DNA from: Aphrocallistes beatrix
Lineage: Eukaryota; Porifera; Hexactinellida; Sceptrulophora; Aphrocallistidae
Reading direction: 5' to 3'
Assembly (NCBI GenBank): GCA_963281255.1
Contig: OY725497.1
Coordinates: 2,232,001 to 2,296,000 of the forward strand
Length of the DNA: 64,000 bases
Shown here: one piece after another, positions 33,927 to 45,288 of the stretch
Layout: the number at the start of each line of letters is the position of its first letter
How positions within the stretch are numbered: the first letter of the stretch is position 1
Program-made: the position numbers and the translations under genes
The notes under the pieces: generated by a model
What the model was told of the DNA's origin: nothing
Seen by the model: the letters and a program-made list of their open reading frames with translations, nothing else
The model's database searches: none

Positions 33927-36066
33927 CATTTTCTTCAATAACATTGATTAAGTTGTGTATATTAGTATTGTGACTTTGGAATTTGGTTCATTATTTGAAT
34001 GAATGTTATTTAATTGTAGAGCTTTTGGCAATAAATTCTTTGAAAATTTTATTTTATTGGAAATTTACTTTTCTAATTATTTTCTTCGCTCACTCAATTT
34101 TTCCATTACCTAGCTTTGTTCCCACGCCATAGGCGGACACAATCCACATGATGTATCCATTTCTTTTTCTTTTATATAAAATACCGAGCCAATGGTGATG
34201 TTGATAATCACTTTTTGTTAGATGTGATGGGCTAATTTTGAACATTTGCATCAATAGATGCACTGCGTTCCTTACATCTTATACAGCATAAACAATAGCT
34301 ACCTAATATTCAGTATAATTAAAGGGATTTCGTGTAAAAATTTGAATACGACCGACTCCGCTCTATCGAGACAGCTGCTTAATTGACAAGCCTCCAGGAA
34401 CGGAATGGTTCCCATTCATAGAAGCTAATGCTTAATTTCATCGGTTAAAAAACTAGGAATTACGCTTAACCAGGACAAAATATCCTAGACCAAAGTGTCC
34501 CAATTAAGCGGAGTCACCTATATTTTGGATTAAGAGTTCATTTTCATTTTCTAAATACAATCAGATTGAAATATAATGATAAAGTCTGTAAAATAATTCA
34601 CATCGGACAATGTCAGATTAATGTTCCTAAATATGTAAGTTTTGCCCCAAAAAGCCCCTCTCTCCTATTGCACTTGTATCTCTAAGAATATTATAGATTT
34701 TGTTCAGATTCTGCTTTTAATAGTATATAAAAAATTCGTAATAGATGATTGAATTGATTTTATAGTCGAGATATTTAGAGTATACATATATTTCTATTTA
34801 CCTCACACTCAGCGGACAAAATATCTGCACATCCTACATGTAACATTCAACTCAATATAAGTACCTCCTGTATGATTACCTGTAAAATTTAAATTATTTT
34901 ATACAGGTTAAATTTGGACTAAGAATGGAATCACTGCCCTTCATACTTCCCAAATAAATGTTTAAATAATAACGTAATATTTCGAAATCGATGAACTCTA
35001 CATGATTCCAATAACTATTTGGAAACTGCCGTATTTTGCTCGCCACTATTTTAATATTACGTATAAGTATATCGAGTAGTTATCGTAATTGACTTTTTTC
35101 TCTGGGTACATCTGATTTTTTGAATTGTACCAAAACTAAACTTTCTTTAGAATTTATTTATAGTTGGCTGATTCATCAATGTATAATCAGAATTTTATCT
35201 CATATTTTATTTAAAGGTCATGACTATCCTTCTCTTTAAAACTACGTAATAAGTGTCGATTTGAATGGTAAAATGACGAATGTGCTAATATATTTATAAA
35301 TAAGTGCAAGCCTTCCTAATTGAAATCTTTTGGAGGAGAGATAAATGAGAGCCCAACCTAGCGAATTTATATGAATTATATTACCATTTTAGATTACTTA
35401 TAGACTGGCCCTCAACTCTCTTTTTGTCTAAAAATATCCAACTTCTATCAAATATACGATTTGCGGACTCTCTAGGTTTAGAGTTCATATAATTAATTTC
35501 TCTTCAAATGATATTATTTTTCCCGATGGAATCCTGAGAAAATACTCTATTCTCAATATGCCTAACTCCAAACTGGTTGAATTATTTAAAATCTTTTTAA
35601 GAACATCTTCGATACAGAAAAGTCTAAGCATGTGTACACCATTTTCCATAAGGGTGTTTATGGACGATGTTGATTGTGCCCAAATAGCATTACAATTTGT
35701 ACAATTTGAGTAAATGATAGAGGACTTCACTTTGATGGTAATTTTTGAATTGTTAATTTCATCAAATTTCTACGATCATTTCTACCTAACTATGTATATC
35801 AATTTATTTATCAATACTATGGATTACTTAAATTCAAGGGTGTCGATGTTGGGAACCTGGGTTGGGGTTGCCTCCCCCCCTCCAACAGGTTTTAGAGCTA
35901 GGGGGTTCCTGAATAATTTTTTTATTTTAGATTGTAAACACAACATCAATGAAAAATTGACTTTGCTAACTCATTTCCTGCAGAGTCATTTTGGGCGGGG
36001 AAACCAGTGAAATTAACTTGAATGCTATCAATCGAATGGAACTCAGATTAATGGGTTTAATTCAGC
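33927..36066. other. Gene-free AT-rich region downstream of RhoA
   Basis: No coding signal is seen on either strand. The only recognised item is a GACTCCGC-end MITE at 34350-34518. Open frames at 35485-36010 lack any family resemblance. Confidence 0.45.
34350..34518. mobile_element. Tc1/mariner-type MITE (GACTCCGC ends)
   Basis: The left end CCGACTCCGCTCTATCGAGAC faces the right end GTCCCAATTAAGCGGAGTC. Same family as the short copy at 18356. Confidence 0.62.
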
Positions 36067-36128
36067 CTTACTATTAAAACACGATTAATGTTTGTGTATG
36101 TGTGTATAAATATATACGTATATATATA

Positions 36129-36535
36129 CAGTCGAACCTGCTATAACGGCCACTCTACATAACGGTCACCTGTCTATAGCGGTCACTAATGAACAGTCCC
36201 GTCCGAAATTCCATAATATTGAACCTGTGTATAGCGGTCACCTGCTCAACGCGGCCCGCGGCCACCCGTTTGTAGTCCCTTCTGACCCTAAAACTGTCTA
36301 TAACGGCCACTACTTGTCTATAACGGCCATCACCTTTTTCACCTTTTTATGTGTTTAATACAGGACCTGTTACGAACGATAAACAAGTTTCATGTAATTC
36401 CTTTAAGTAAAGGATTTCTAAAAACTTATATTTATTGCACTACGTTGATTCCTTTTGGGGATTGAGACAATCACCTGTATATAACGGCCAATTTTGTTCA
36501 GTCCCTTGGGTGGCCATTATATACAGGTTCCACTG
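36129..36535. mobile_element. pogo-like MITE (CAGTCGAACCTGC family, copy 2)
   Basis: TA-flanked, 407 bp, beginning CAGTCGAACCTGCTATAACG and ending ...ACAGGTTCCACTG. It is inserted in the TA-rich tract of the Helitron and closely similar to the copy at 18820. Confidence 0.83.
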
Positions 36536-36701
36536 TATATATATCTGAAACGAATTGATTGAAGAAACTGTCAGGCCCAGATAGCTGATTTTTGGCATGT
36601 TGGAGTCTTTTGGCTATGGCTCCAGTAAGTTCTGAACTCTGACGAAAAGGTCGACTCATCATGGAATTATGACGTTCAATTAATCACCGATTCTATCTTA
36701 A

Positions 36702-38600
36702 GGATACCGCTCAGGAAAAACCATATGATTTGGCTTACAGCATACGATGAAAGTAGAGCTATAAGAGATGTTAAGCGTGGGCAGGTATCTCCGTCTAGAA
36801 ATCCGTCACATTCCAAACCGTTTTTGAGATACACTGTCTCAAAATCTGTTTTTTTGAGTTTGTCGCTAACACATCTTAATGGTAGAAATCCGGCCACTCC
36901 AAAAATTATTTAGGACATAACATGGAAACAAATGCTTCCAAAATCGAATCATAGATAGTCTATCATATTTGCAACCTCATTGGACCAAAAGAAAGGTAAA
37001 ATGACAAAAACTGTAAATTTTATTGGTGTCTGAAAAAAAGTGCATCGCCTAATGATATGGAACATCATCGTCTAATGATATGGAAAAACTCTTTAAATTT
37101 TCAAACCTCTATCTCAAACCAATTTTGACTTGACGGTCAATTTTGGAATTTTAAAATCCCGAGATATAGAGATTTTAAGTTTAGATGTTATGAACAATGT
37201 AAACTGAGTTATTAAAAATAGACAAAATCATTCACAGACATTTATTCGCATTTATACTGATGATTTAGGTATATTCGAACAAAATATTTATATAAAATAT
37301 CAAAAGCACACTGAAAATCCAGAAATTTCCTTGAGGGCCCTAACTCCAAATATTTTGAGATATTTGTGAATAATAATCAATATTCCTAGCACTACGAAGT
37401 ATAATCCATCAGTTTAGAATGAATAAAGCGCTTCCAAAAAGTATATTAGGACGTTAGAGCGAAAGTCTACGACTTTTAGTTTCCAAGTTAGGATTTTCGA
37501 AAAATGCTACGTCATCATATGACAAAAATCTAAAACTTACATTCCATATGATGTAGTGCAATTATTATTAATGAATCATATATATGCCCTTATAAAAAGT
37601 ATATTAGGAAGTGAGAACTAAGAATTTGGGCATATATTTACAGAGATAGAGAGATATCTCTTTTTGGACCCTAAATGGGGGTTTTTGACCGAATCGGCGA
37701 GGTCCAAGGCCAGAACTTTCAAAATAATCATCAAAAGTTCTGCAATTTTTCTGTACACATTATTAAGGACAATTGTATTCATTATTTAGCATAATAGCCA
37801 CATATTTAATGATTACATTCGCCATTTTCTAATATTTTCAAAGTTCTCCATATAATTTGTATTACAATCAAATCAATAATAAGTCGAGAAATATCCACTT
37901 CATAAGACCAAAAGAAAGTTAAAATGACAAAAATTGAAAAATTTATCGGTGACCGAAAAAAAAAGGCCAAAAATGTCCGTTTTTTTCGGAAATCAGGAAT
38001 AAAATCACCAAGTTATAAGATATCGAAAATAAAGTGGTCCTACGTTCATCGACTAATAATATGGAACAACTCTTGAAATCTTCAAACCTCTATCTCAAAC
38101 CAATTTTGAATTAAAATTCTGTAAAGATGGTCAATTTTGAAATTTTAAAGTTCCGAGATATTGAGATTTTAAGTTCAGTTGTTAAGAAAAATGTAAAATG
38201 AGTTATTAATAATGAACAAAAGCATTCACAGACATCTATTATTATTTATACTCCTGATTAGGTATATTCGAAACAAATATTTACAAAAAATAGCAAGAGT
38301 ACCCTGAAAAAACAAAAATTTCTTTGAGGCCCCTAACCCCGAATATTTTGAGATATTTGTGAATAATAATTAATATTCCTAGCACTACGAAGTATAATCC
38401 ATCAGTTTAGAATGAATAAAGAGCTTCCAAAAGGTATATTAGGAAGTTAGAGCGAAAGTCTACGACTTTTAGTTTCCAAGTTAGGATTTTCGAAAAATGC
38501 TACGTCATCATATGACAAAAATCTAAAACTTACATTCCATATGATGTAGTGCAATTATTATTAATGTATCATATATGTGCCCTCATAAAAATATATTAGG
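36702..38600. mobile_element. Family A copy 4, rearranged and lacking one end
   Basis: TTAA at 36698-36701 precedes the family A end. The interior contains two partial copies in direct orientation: the stretch from 36990 recurs from 37912 (offset about 920 bp). The second inverted end and its TTAA are missing where Hel-1 sequence resumes. Confidence 0.72.
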
Positions 38601-38833
38601 AAAAAGGTCTTGACACCTTACTCTGTTATGACGTCATCATTACGCATCAAAAATTTACAAATTTACAAATTTGATGATTTTCGAGGTGACTCGACTATAA
38701 CAGCATGACAAACGTATTTTGAGATGATATCTACCTTTTAATTAAACAATATGAGCCTCGGCGCCCAAAGTGCGGCTCCAGCGGACGCAAAGTGTTCGCC
38801 AGCTGCGCAGCTCAAACAAGCGAAGCTCGCTTG

Positions 38834-39118
38834 TATATTTTTAAATATAAATATACTTATATCTCTGTAAATGATTGATTGAAAAAACTGCTCTGCACGG
38901 AAAGCTGATTTGTTTTCACTAAGTTCTAACCTCAGACTAAAATATCGACACATAATGGAATTATGACGTCATTATCACCTTTTTTATTAGTAATATCATT
39001 TTTCTACCATAGCAACATTTTAAGTAATTGAAGGCTGATATTTTAATTTTGTATATAAATATATCTCAAATATGAGACTATCATAGAAAAAATGATGATG
39101 AATCAATTTGTTATGACA
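38834..39118 (+). mobile_element. Second Hel-1 fragment, abutting the previous Helitron
   Basis: Directly after the CTTG end at 38833 a TA-rich tract leads into the Hel-1 5' body again (gattgattgaaaaaactgc). It stops at the (ata)n tail of the LINE. Head-to-tail Helitron pairs are a known outcome of rolling-circle movement. Confidence 0.6.
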
Positions 39119-42100
39119 TAATAATAATAATAATAATATACATTTATATAGCGCAGATTCCATATTAATATGTTCAAGTGCGCTGTACAATTCAATAAAA
39201 GTAGGTGTGTGTTATGTATGTATGTGTATGTATGCGTATGTATGTGTATGTATGCTTGTAAGGTATGTATATGCATTGAAATTAATTTAAGTGGATGTGT
39301 CGTGCGCGATACGGAAAAGATGAGTTTTCAAGAGTTTTTTGAAGAGAAGAAGTGAGGGGGCATTCCGAATGCTCGGAGGCAGAAGATTCCACTCAACAGG
39401 CGCAGCTAAAGTGAATGCACGATCACCCAGAGTTTTGGAAGATTTGATAGTAGGATGCTCAAGGAGGATGGCGTTGGATGATCGTAGAGTACGATTGGAT
39501 GACTTAACCTGTATGAGCTGGATGATATAGTCCGGAGCAAGAGAATGGATGGCTTTGTAAGTTATGAGGAGGATTTTAAAGAGGATACGATGTTTAACAG
39601 GCAGCCAGTGGAGGTTAATAAGAAGAGGAGATGACGAAAAGGTACGAGAGACATTGTAGATAAGTCTGGCTGCACTGTTCTGGACTCGCTGGAGTCGAGC
39701 TAAGAGGGATGAGGGGCAACCATACAAGAGACTGTTACAATAATCAAGACGAGATGTGATAAGAGAATTGACAAGAGTTTCACAGACTTCCCTAGAGAGA
39801 TACTTTCTAATACGCCGGATGTTATAGATGTAATAGAAGCAGGAGGAGGCAACTTTGCTGACCTGAGTAGACATTGAGAGGGTATTGTCGAGCCAAGTTC
39901 CAAGATTCCGTACTTCTTTGGAAGAAGAGATTCTCGACTCACCAACAGAGATGCTATCAGTTTGAACCTTAGATAGTTGTTGACGAGTCCCTATTATAAG
40001 GAACTCAGTCTTGGTGTCATTGATGAGCAACTTGTTGGTGAGGAGCCAGGAACGGATCGCGGAGATGCAAGATTGGATGGCGGAAAAAGCAGATTCTTCA
40101 GAAGAGATGGAACCGGGTTTAAAAGAAAGATAGACCTGAGTATCGTCGGCATAGCAGTGCATGTCGGGGAGGTGGGACCTAATGAGGTCGAATAGAGGAC
40201 TAGTATAGAGGCTAAAGAGAAGCGGACCAAGACAAGAACCCTGAGGAACTCCGTGTTGGACCGGGATATTGGAGGAATTAGAACCCTTAATCGAGACGAA
40301 TTGAGTCCTACCAGAGAGGTAAGATTCAAACCAAGACAGAGAAGAGCCGCAAATGCCGAAATGAGACTGGAGACGGTGGAGTAAGATGGTATGGTCGACG
40401 GTGTCGAAGGCTGAACTAAGATCAAGAAGAACCAGAAGAGATACGTGTTGGCGATTCATGCTGAGGAGGATGTCGTTTGTGACCTTCAGGAGTGCAGTCT
40501 CCGTACTGTGGTGTTTACGATAGGCAGACTGCGTCCCGGGGAAGAGATCATGTAATGTAAGATGATTCACGACCTGGATGGAAGCGGCCCTCTCAGTGAT
40601 CTTAGAAATGAAAGAAAGATTGCTAAGTGGACGATAGTTAGAGAAGATGGGATCAAGATTTGGTCTTTTAAGTTTGGGCAAGATGATGGCGCGCTTCCAG
40701 GGAGAAGGAAAATGACCAGTGGAGAGGGAACCATTTACGATTTTCGTAAGGATGGGCGCTAGGATGGGTAGAGATGATTTGACCAGGGATGCTGGGATAG
40801 GATCGAGGATGCAAGATTTATTAGGAGCAGAGGAAACAAGGGAAACAATTTCTTCCTCAGATAATTCTTTGAATTGGTGAAAAGTATGTTGGGATTCGCT
40901 GTTTGAATTATCTGAGAGGGTAACGGAAGACGACGATGCACTTGAATCAATGGTGGAACGGATGTTATCTACCTTAAGAACAAAGAAGTTGGCGAGTTCC
41001 TGAGAAAGAGCAGCCTTATCAGCATGAGGTGGTAGGACCTGTTGCTGGCGTAAGCCGAGAAGTGTGTTGGCCTTACGGAAGAGTGAGCGCTGGTCATGAC
41101 AGGACTGACTGATCCAATCAGAATAGAAACTGCGACGTTCCCTGTTCATCAGGTCAGTCACAAGATTCCTCTGATGCTTGAATTCAGCCAAATGGTCAGA
41201 GTCATTAGACTGGCGCCACTTCCGTTCAGCTTTCCTTCTCGCTCGCTTGGCCTGCTTGATGCTACTGGTGAACCAAGGGACACGGGGACGGGTGACTATG
41301 GTTTTGGATCGCGGAGGAGCATGCTGATCATAGATAGAGGATAGGGTGCTGTTATATGATACAATAAGTTCCTCAAGATGATCAGGTGGGCTAGCACAGA
41401 GATCAGAGGAAGCGAGATCAGCAAGAAAGATTGGGAGGTTGATGGATTTGGAACGATAGGTAACCTCCTGAGAGGAAAGAGAAGGTTTGGAAAGCGAGAG
41501 ACTACAAGAGATGGAGAAATGGTCAGAGAATAGATGGACAGGAGCGGGATCAGAGAGGATGATGTTGTCTGCAGAACGGGATATTATTAGATCGAGAATG
41601 TGACCCTTCTCATGAGTTGGCTGATTCACATGCTGGATCAAAGATAGAGAACGCAGGAGCTCGGAGAACTGTAAAGACTCAGACGGGATGTCAACATGGA
41701 TATTGAAGTCTCCAGTTATTATTAGGGGCTCCTTGCATAAGAGAATGGGCTCGAGGAGAGAAGAAAACTGATCAAGGAAGGTAGAAATAGAAATAGGATG
41801 ATTCCTTGAGTAGGGAGGCCGATATATTAGGATAATACGAAGGGAGATTTCAGAAGAAGAGATAGTCCAATCCGAGAACTCAAAAGATGATACTTCACCA
41901 GATGCATTGCACTTCAGCGTGAAGGAATCACGACAGAGAAGTGCAGTGCCTCCACCCTGACGATGTGCAGACCTAGCACGATCAAGGAGTTGGTAGCCGG
42001 ATGGAGTGCATTCAGCTCTCACTGCCGCATCCCTTGACGTGAACCAGGTCTCAGTAACGGCAACAACGTCAGGATGGTGGTCAGATACATAGTCAAGAAA

Positions 42101-42240
42101 ACGAGAGGATTTAGTCCTAAGATTCCTAGCATTGAGAAGATGGAAGGATATGAGATGAGGATGACCACGCGGGGAAGATTTAATCGGCTTGATAGTAATA
42201 AGATTGGATGGATTTCGAGCCGAAGAAAACGTAATATTGT
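39119..42240 (-). mobile_element. L2/CR1-like LINE, 5'-truncated with an open ORF2
   Basis: The element ends (minus-strand 3' end) in an (att)n tail at 39119-39140, preceded by a gcgctatataaatg-type 3' UTR close to that of L2/CR1 LINEs. The UTR also holds a tatg/tgta microsatellite (39205-39260). GC-rich sequence stops abruptly near 42240, just before the expected start of the endonuclease domain. No ORF1 is present, so the copy is 5'-truncated. Confidence 0.85.
39287..42235 (-). CDS. LINE ORF2: endonuclease plus reverse transcriptase
   Basis: The frame is open for about 980 codons from the element's 5' edge to the stop at 39287. It has an APE-type endonuclease at the N terminus (TETWF, then YRPPY, GDFNIHVD, and a THEKGHILDLIIS stretch with SDHF), then a reverse transcriptase with FDTVDHTILL, QGSCLGPLLFSLY and the catalytic box HCYADD. 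A C-terminal segment ends FKKLLKTHLFRIAH, typical of L2/CR1. Length fits L2 ORF2 minus its first residues. No in-frame ATG is seen before the endonuclease motifs; 5' truncation removed it, so the copy likely cannot move by itself. The coding strand is clearly richer in G and C than neighbouring DNA. Confidence 0.9.
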   Translation of the reverse strand: MTFSSARNPSNLITIKPIKSSPRGHPHLISFHLLNARNLRTKSSRFLDYVSDHHPDVVAVTETWFTSRDAAVRAECTPSGYQLLDRARSAHRQGGGTALLCRDSFTLKCNASGEVSSFEFSDWTISSSEISLRIILIYRPPYSRNHPISISTFLDQFSSLLEPILLCKEPLIITGDFNIHVDIPSESLQFSELLRSLSLIQHVNQPTHEKGHILDLIISRSADNIILSDPAPVHLFSDHFSISCSLSLSKPSLSSQEVTYRSKSINLPIFLADLASSDLCASPPDHLEELIVSYNSTLSSIYDQHAPPRSKTIVTRPRVPWFTSSIKQAKRARRKAERKWRQSNDSDHLAEFKHQRNLVTDLMNRERRSFYSDWISQSCHDQRSLFRKANTLLGLRQQQVLPPHADKAALSQELANFFVLKVDNIRSTIDSSASSSSVTLSDNSNSESQHTFHQFKELSEEEIVSLVSSAPNKSCILDPIPASLVKSSLPILAPILTKIVNGSLSTGHFPSPWKRAIILPKLKRPNLDPIFSNYRPLSNLSFISKITERAASIQVVNHLTLHDLFPGTQSAYRKHHSTETALLKVTNDILLSMNRQHVSLLVLLDLSSAFDTVDHTILLHRLQSHFGICGSSLSWFESYLSGRTQFVSIKGSNSSNIPVQHGVPQGSCLGPLLFSLYTSPLFDLIRSHLPDMHCYADDTQVYLSFKPGSISSEESAFSAIQSCISAIRSWLLTNKLLINDTKTEFLIIGTRQQLSKVQTDSISVGESRISSSKEVRNLGTWLDNTLSMSTQVSKVASSCFYYIYNIRRIRKYLSREVCETLVNSLITSRLDYCNSLLYGCPSSLLARLQRVQNSAARLIYNVSRTFSSSPLLINLHWLPVKHRILFKILLITYKAIHSLAPDYIIQLIQVKSSNRTLRSSNAILLEHPTIKSSKTLGDRAFTLAAPVEWNLLPPSIRNAPSLLLFKKLLKTHLFRIAHDTST

Positions 42241-42689
42241 ATGAGTAAAAATCTAATGTACGTACAGTATATATTTGATATCGTGATAATTTTATTCTGT
42301 TTTAGGTGCCCAAGTCGATAAATTAAATGCTAATTATATTGGATATACACTGCCTGAACAAAAGTATTCGTACACCCCATAATTCCCCATACAAATAGTT
42401 ATAATACTGATTTATTTAGCGAGTCAAGGTATTTATTATTTAACTTCAAATTCGAATTCTCCATATTCGAATTACTCACTTTTTAATCTTTCAACTTGTT
42501 TACACTCTCACAAGGTTAAAGCTTTTCAAACTGTTCCACCGCATACCACCAATGCCATAATATACAATGGTGATCACTCGCGACATGTGGCATAGGAAAG
42601 CAAATGCTTTAGTATACAATCTTTTGTTACTTCTCCTTTTTCCATTTTCAGTTGAATTGTGTTGAGTTCACATGTTTTGCAGCTCTAAA
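42241..42689. other. Non-coding DNA with a lone Tc1-type end
   Basis: TA at 42346 precedes CACTGCCTGAACAAAAGTAT, which resembles a Tc1/mariner terminal repeat. No inverse partner was found in the window. Confidence 0.4.
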
Positions 42690-43130
42690 ATATGATATTC
42701 GAAATCTACAACCCTGAAAACCCCATGTCAACCGTTGAAAGCAATTTTCAGGCATATTTTTGAGATTTGTTTACTTTATGTATCTATTCCAAACAAAAGT
42801 AAACAAATTGATCATCAAATTTACTCGAAAATATGATACTCGAAGTCAACACCCCTGAAAATCCCATGCCAACCATTGAAAGCTAGACTCTCGCATATTT
42901 TGGTTATTTGTTTACTTTATGTATCTATTGTAGACAAAAGTAAACAAGTTAATTGTCAAATTAACTTGAAAATAAGATTTCGAAATCTACAACCCTGAAA
43001 ATCCCATGTCAACCATTGAAAGCTAGTTTCTAGCATATTTTTGATATTTGTTTACTTTATGTATCTATTGTAAACAGAAGTAAATTAATTAATTATCAAA
43101 CTTACTCGAAAATGTATGATAAGTTTGTAT
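42690..43130. repeat. Minisatellite, ~125-bp units, orientation 1
   Basis: At least three units carry cctgaaaa(c/t)cccatg(t/c)caacc, then ttgtttactttatgtatctatt, then aaagtaaac. The same unit appears in the opposite orientation at 43940-44520. Confidence 0.85.
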
Positions 43131-43579
43131 TCAAAGGGTGATCTGCTAGGATACAGAAAATTGTCGTCAAATAAATTCTCTAGTCTTTTGTGAAAAGAAA
43201 TGTTCATCTAATTGTATAATATAATGCTCTCTGATTTCGGTCGATCTGAATCTATCTGGCTATTTGGCTACGAAAAATATATACACTGACGAAATACGTG
43301 TCTCTATATACATTCTCTGTAGAAACAGTGCGAGGGACTCCACCCTGAGAGGTTCAGAATATTACTGTCCGTTTTTGATCGCGTTACTTTATCTATAAAG
43401 GGAAAAATATTCAGATTTTTTATTTAAAATTCGTATTTTAGATATCAAATTGGATATCAATGATCGAAATTATCAATTTGTTGATTCGAATAATTAAAAT
43501 ATTGAGCACTATCACTAATTCATTTACTACAATCTGTAGATTGATCAAAGGAAAATGCAAGTTGCAGAATGTGCCGTAA
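43131..43579. other. Unassigned AT-rich DNA
   Basis: No gene or repeat end is recognised between the two inverted minisatellites. Confidence 0.4.
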
Positions 43580-44611
43580 TCTTATATATTAAAATGCTAG
43601 GATTTTTTTGTTTGTTTTTTTATGTGTTTGTCCGAATTGATTGAAGAATTGGGAAGTCATAGAGGTGTGAAAATTGGCATGTAGGTGTCAAATGATATGA
43701 CTACGATTAAGTTCTAAGATCTAAGCGAAATTTTCACATCTCTGCAAAAAATATGGAAAACAATTTTTCGCACCTTTTCTATACAAAAATGACTACACTG
43801 ACACTACAATAGATCGTCATTGTTATTAATACTTCAAAGCCACAACTTAAGTTTGATATCTTAAATGTATTATAATGTATGGCAATAAAAAAGATTATGT
43901 GCATATTTTCACACCTTTATATACATATTTACACACCATTTGATGAATTTTGAAAATAATGCTAGAGACTAGCTTCCAACGGTTGACATGGGGTTTGTAG
44001 GGGTGTAGATTTCGAAAATGATATTTTCAGATCGATATGATAAATTTTTTGTTTACTTTTGTTTACATTAGATACATAAAGTAAACAAATCTCAAAAACA
44101 GGCTAGAAACTTGCATCTAACGGGTGACATGGGGTTTTCAGGGGTGCAGATTTCGAATATCAAATTTTCAGATCTATATGATGAATTGTTTGTTTACTTT
44201 TGTTTATATTAGATACATAAAGTAAACAACTCTCAAAAATAGGCTATAAACTTGCTCCCAACTGGTGACATGGTGTTTTCAGGGGTGTAGATTTCGAATA
44301 TCATATTTTCGAGTATATTTGATGATCAATGTTTACTTTTGTTTACAATAGATACATAAAGTAAACAAATTACAAAATAGGCTAGAGACTAGCTTCCAAT
44401 GGTTGACATGGGGTTTTCAGGGGTGTAGATTTCGAATATCATATTTTCAGATCCATATGATAAATTATTCGTCGACCTTTGTTTACAATAGTTATATAAA
44501 GGAAAGAATTCCAAAATATGTTAGATTGAGTGACTCCAGGCGCCCGCAGGGCGACTCTGCGGACACGCAGTGTCCGCAAGCCGCGCAGCGCAAGCAAGCG
44601 AAGCGTGCTTG
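43580..44611 (+). mobile_element. Non-autonomous Helitron-like element, second type (Hel-2)
   Basis: It starts TCTTATATATTAAAATGC after A and ends in a GC-rich palindromic block (tgcggacacgcagtgtccgca, ...gcgtgCTTG) before T. The 5' end differs from Hel-1 but the 3' block is of the same design and largely the same sequence. It carries the minisatellite at 43940-44520. It is non-coding. Confidence 0.8.
43940..44520. repeat. Minisatellite inside Hel-2, orientation 2
   Basis: About five units with ggttgacatggggttttcag, then gtgtagatttcgaatatcat, then gtttacttttgtttac and agatacataaagtaaac. These are reverse-complement relatives of the units at 42690-43130. Confidence 0.88.
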
Positions 44612-45288
44612 TGGGTTATTGTAACCTTAGAAATGGGTATTTAATGTAAAATCTTCTGAATCATTTACTTCATAAAATTTGGATGATTTTGCTTCATGAA
44701 TGATCCGATTTGAGTAGCCTATCATATTAATACCAGCATATGACTCTTTATGAACGCTTTCAAATATTCTCTCACGATGCGCACCTGAGGAATTACCAAT
44801 TGTCTTCCCCTGTATAATAGCACATTTACCACCTAGTCCACTTTGATTCCTAAACTGCCTAGATGAAACTATTCCACTACTATTCAATTGTTGAATCACA
44901 CTTGAAATGGCTAAATCCTTATTCTGCTCTTTCGATGCTTCTTTCCTTCAGCTATCATTACACTTAATTACGTAAAGGTGTCTCTCAAAGAATTCATCTT
45001 CATCATTGATAGATATATCCAAGTCAACTGATTATCAACTTAGATTTGTTTGCCTCAACATTGTCCACCCCTTTACGATAACAAATCTCATACTCAATGC
45101 TTTATAATTCTAAAAACCACCGCGAAAATTGTATTCGTGGATCAAGTCTAGACCGCATCAATTGCAAAGGATTATGGTCAGAGAGGAATATTGCATTCGG
45201 AGCAGCTTCTAAACATTTTCTCCACTTTCGGGGAGCTGCTACTATTAGCTAGCTTCCCTTGACGCATTAACTTTCTGTCTGACCTTAA

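Larger units (their letters stand above)
36067..38833 (+). mobile_element. Hel-1 Helitron-like element split by a MITE and by family A sequence
   Basis: It starts with cttactattaaaacacg (first base mutated) and ends in the GC-rich palindromic block closing CTTG at 38833, followed by T. The Hel-1 body is visible at 36067-36128, 36536-36690 and 38600-38833. A pogo-like MITE (36129-36535) and family A DNA (36702 to about 38600) occupy the rest. Confidence 0.75.

Noticed and set aside
35485-36010. Frames of 81 and 98 codons downstream of RhoA
   Set aside because: Low-complexity AT-rich translation without a family match or conserved context.
39339-41344. Several plus-strand open frames of 60-82 codons
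   Set aside because: Antisense shadows of the LINE ORF2.
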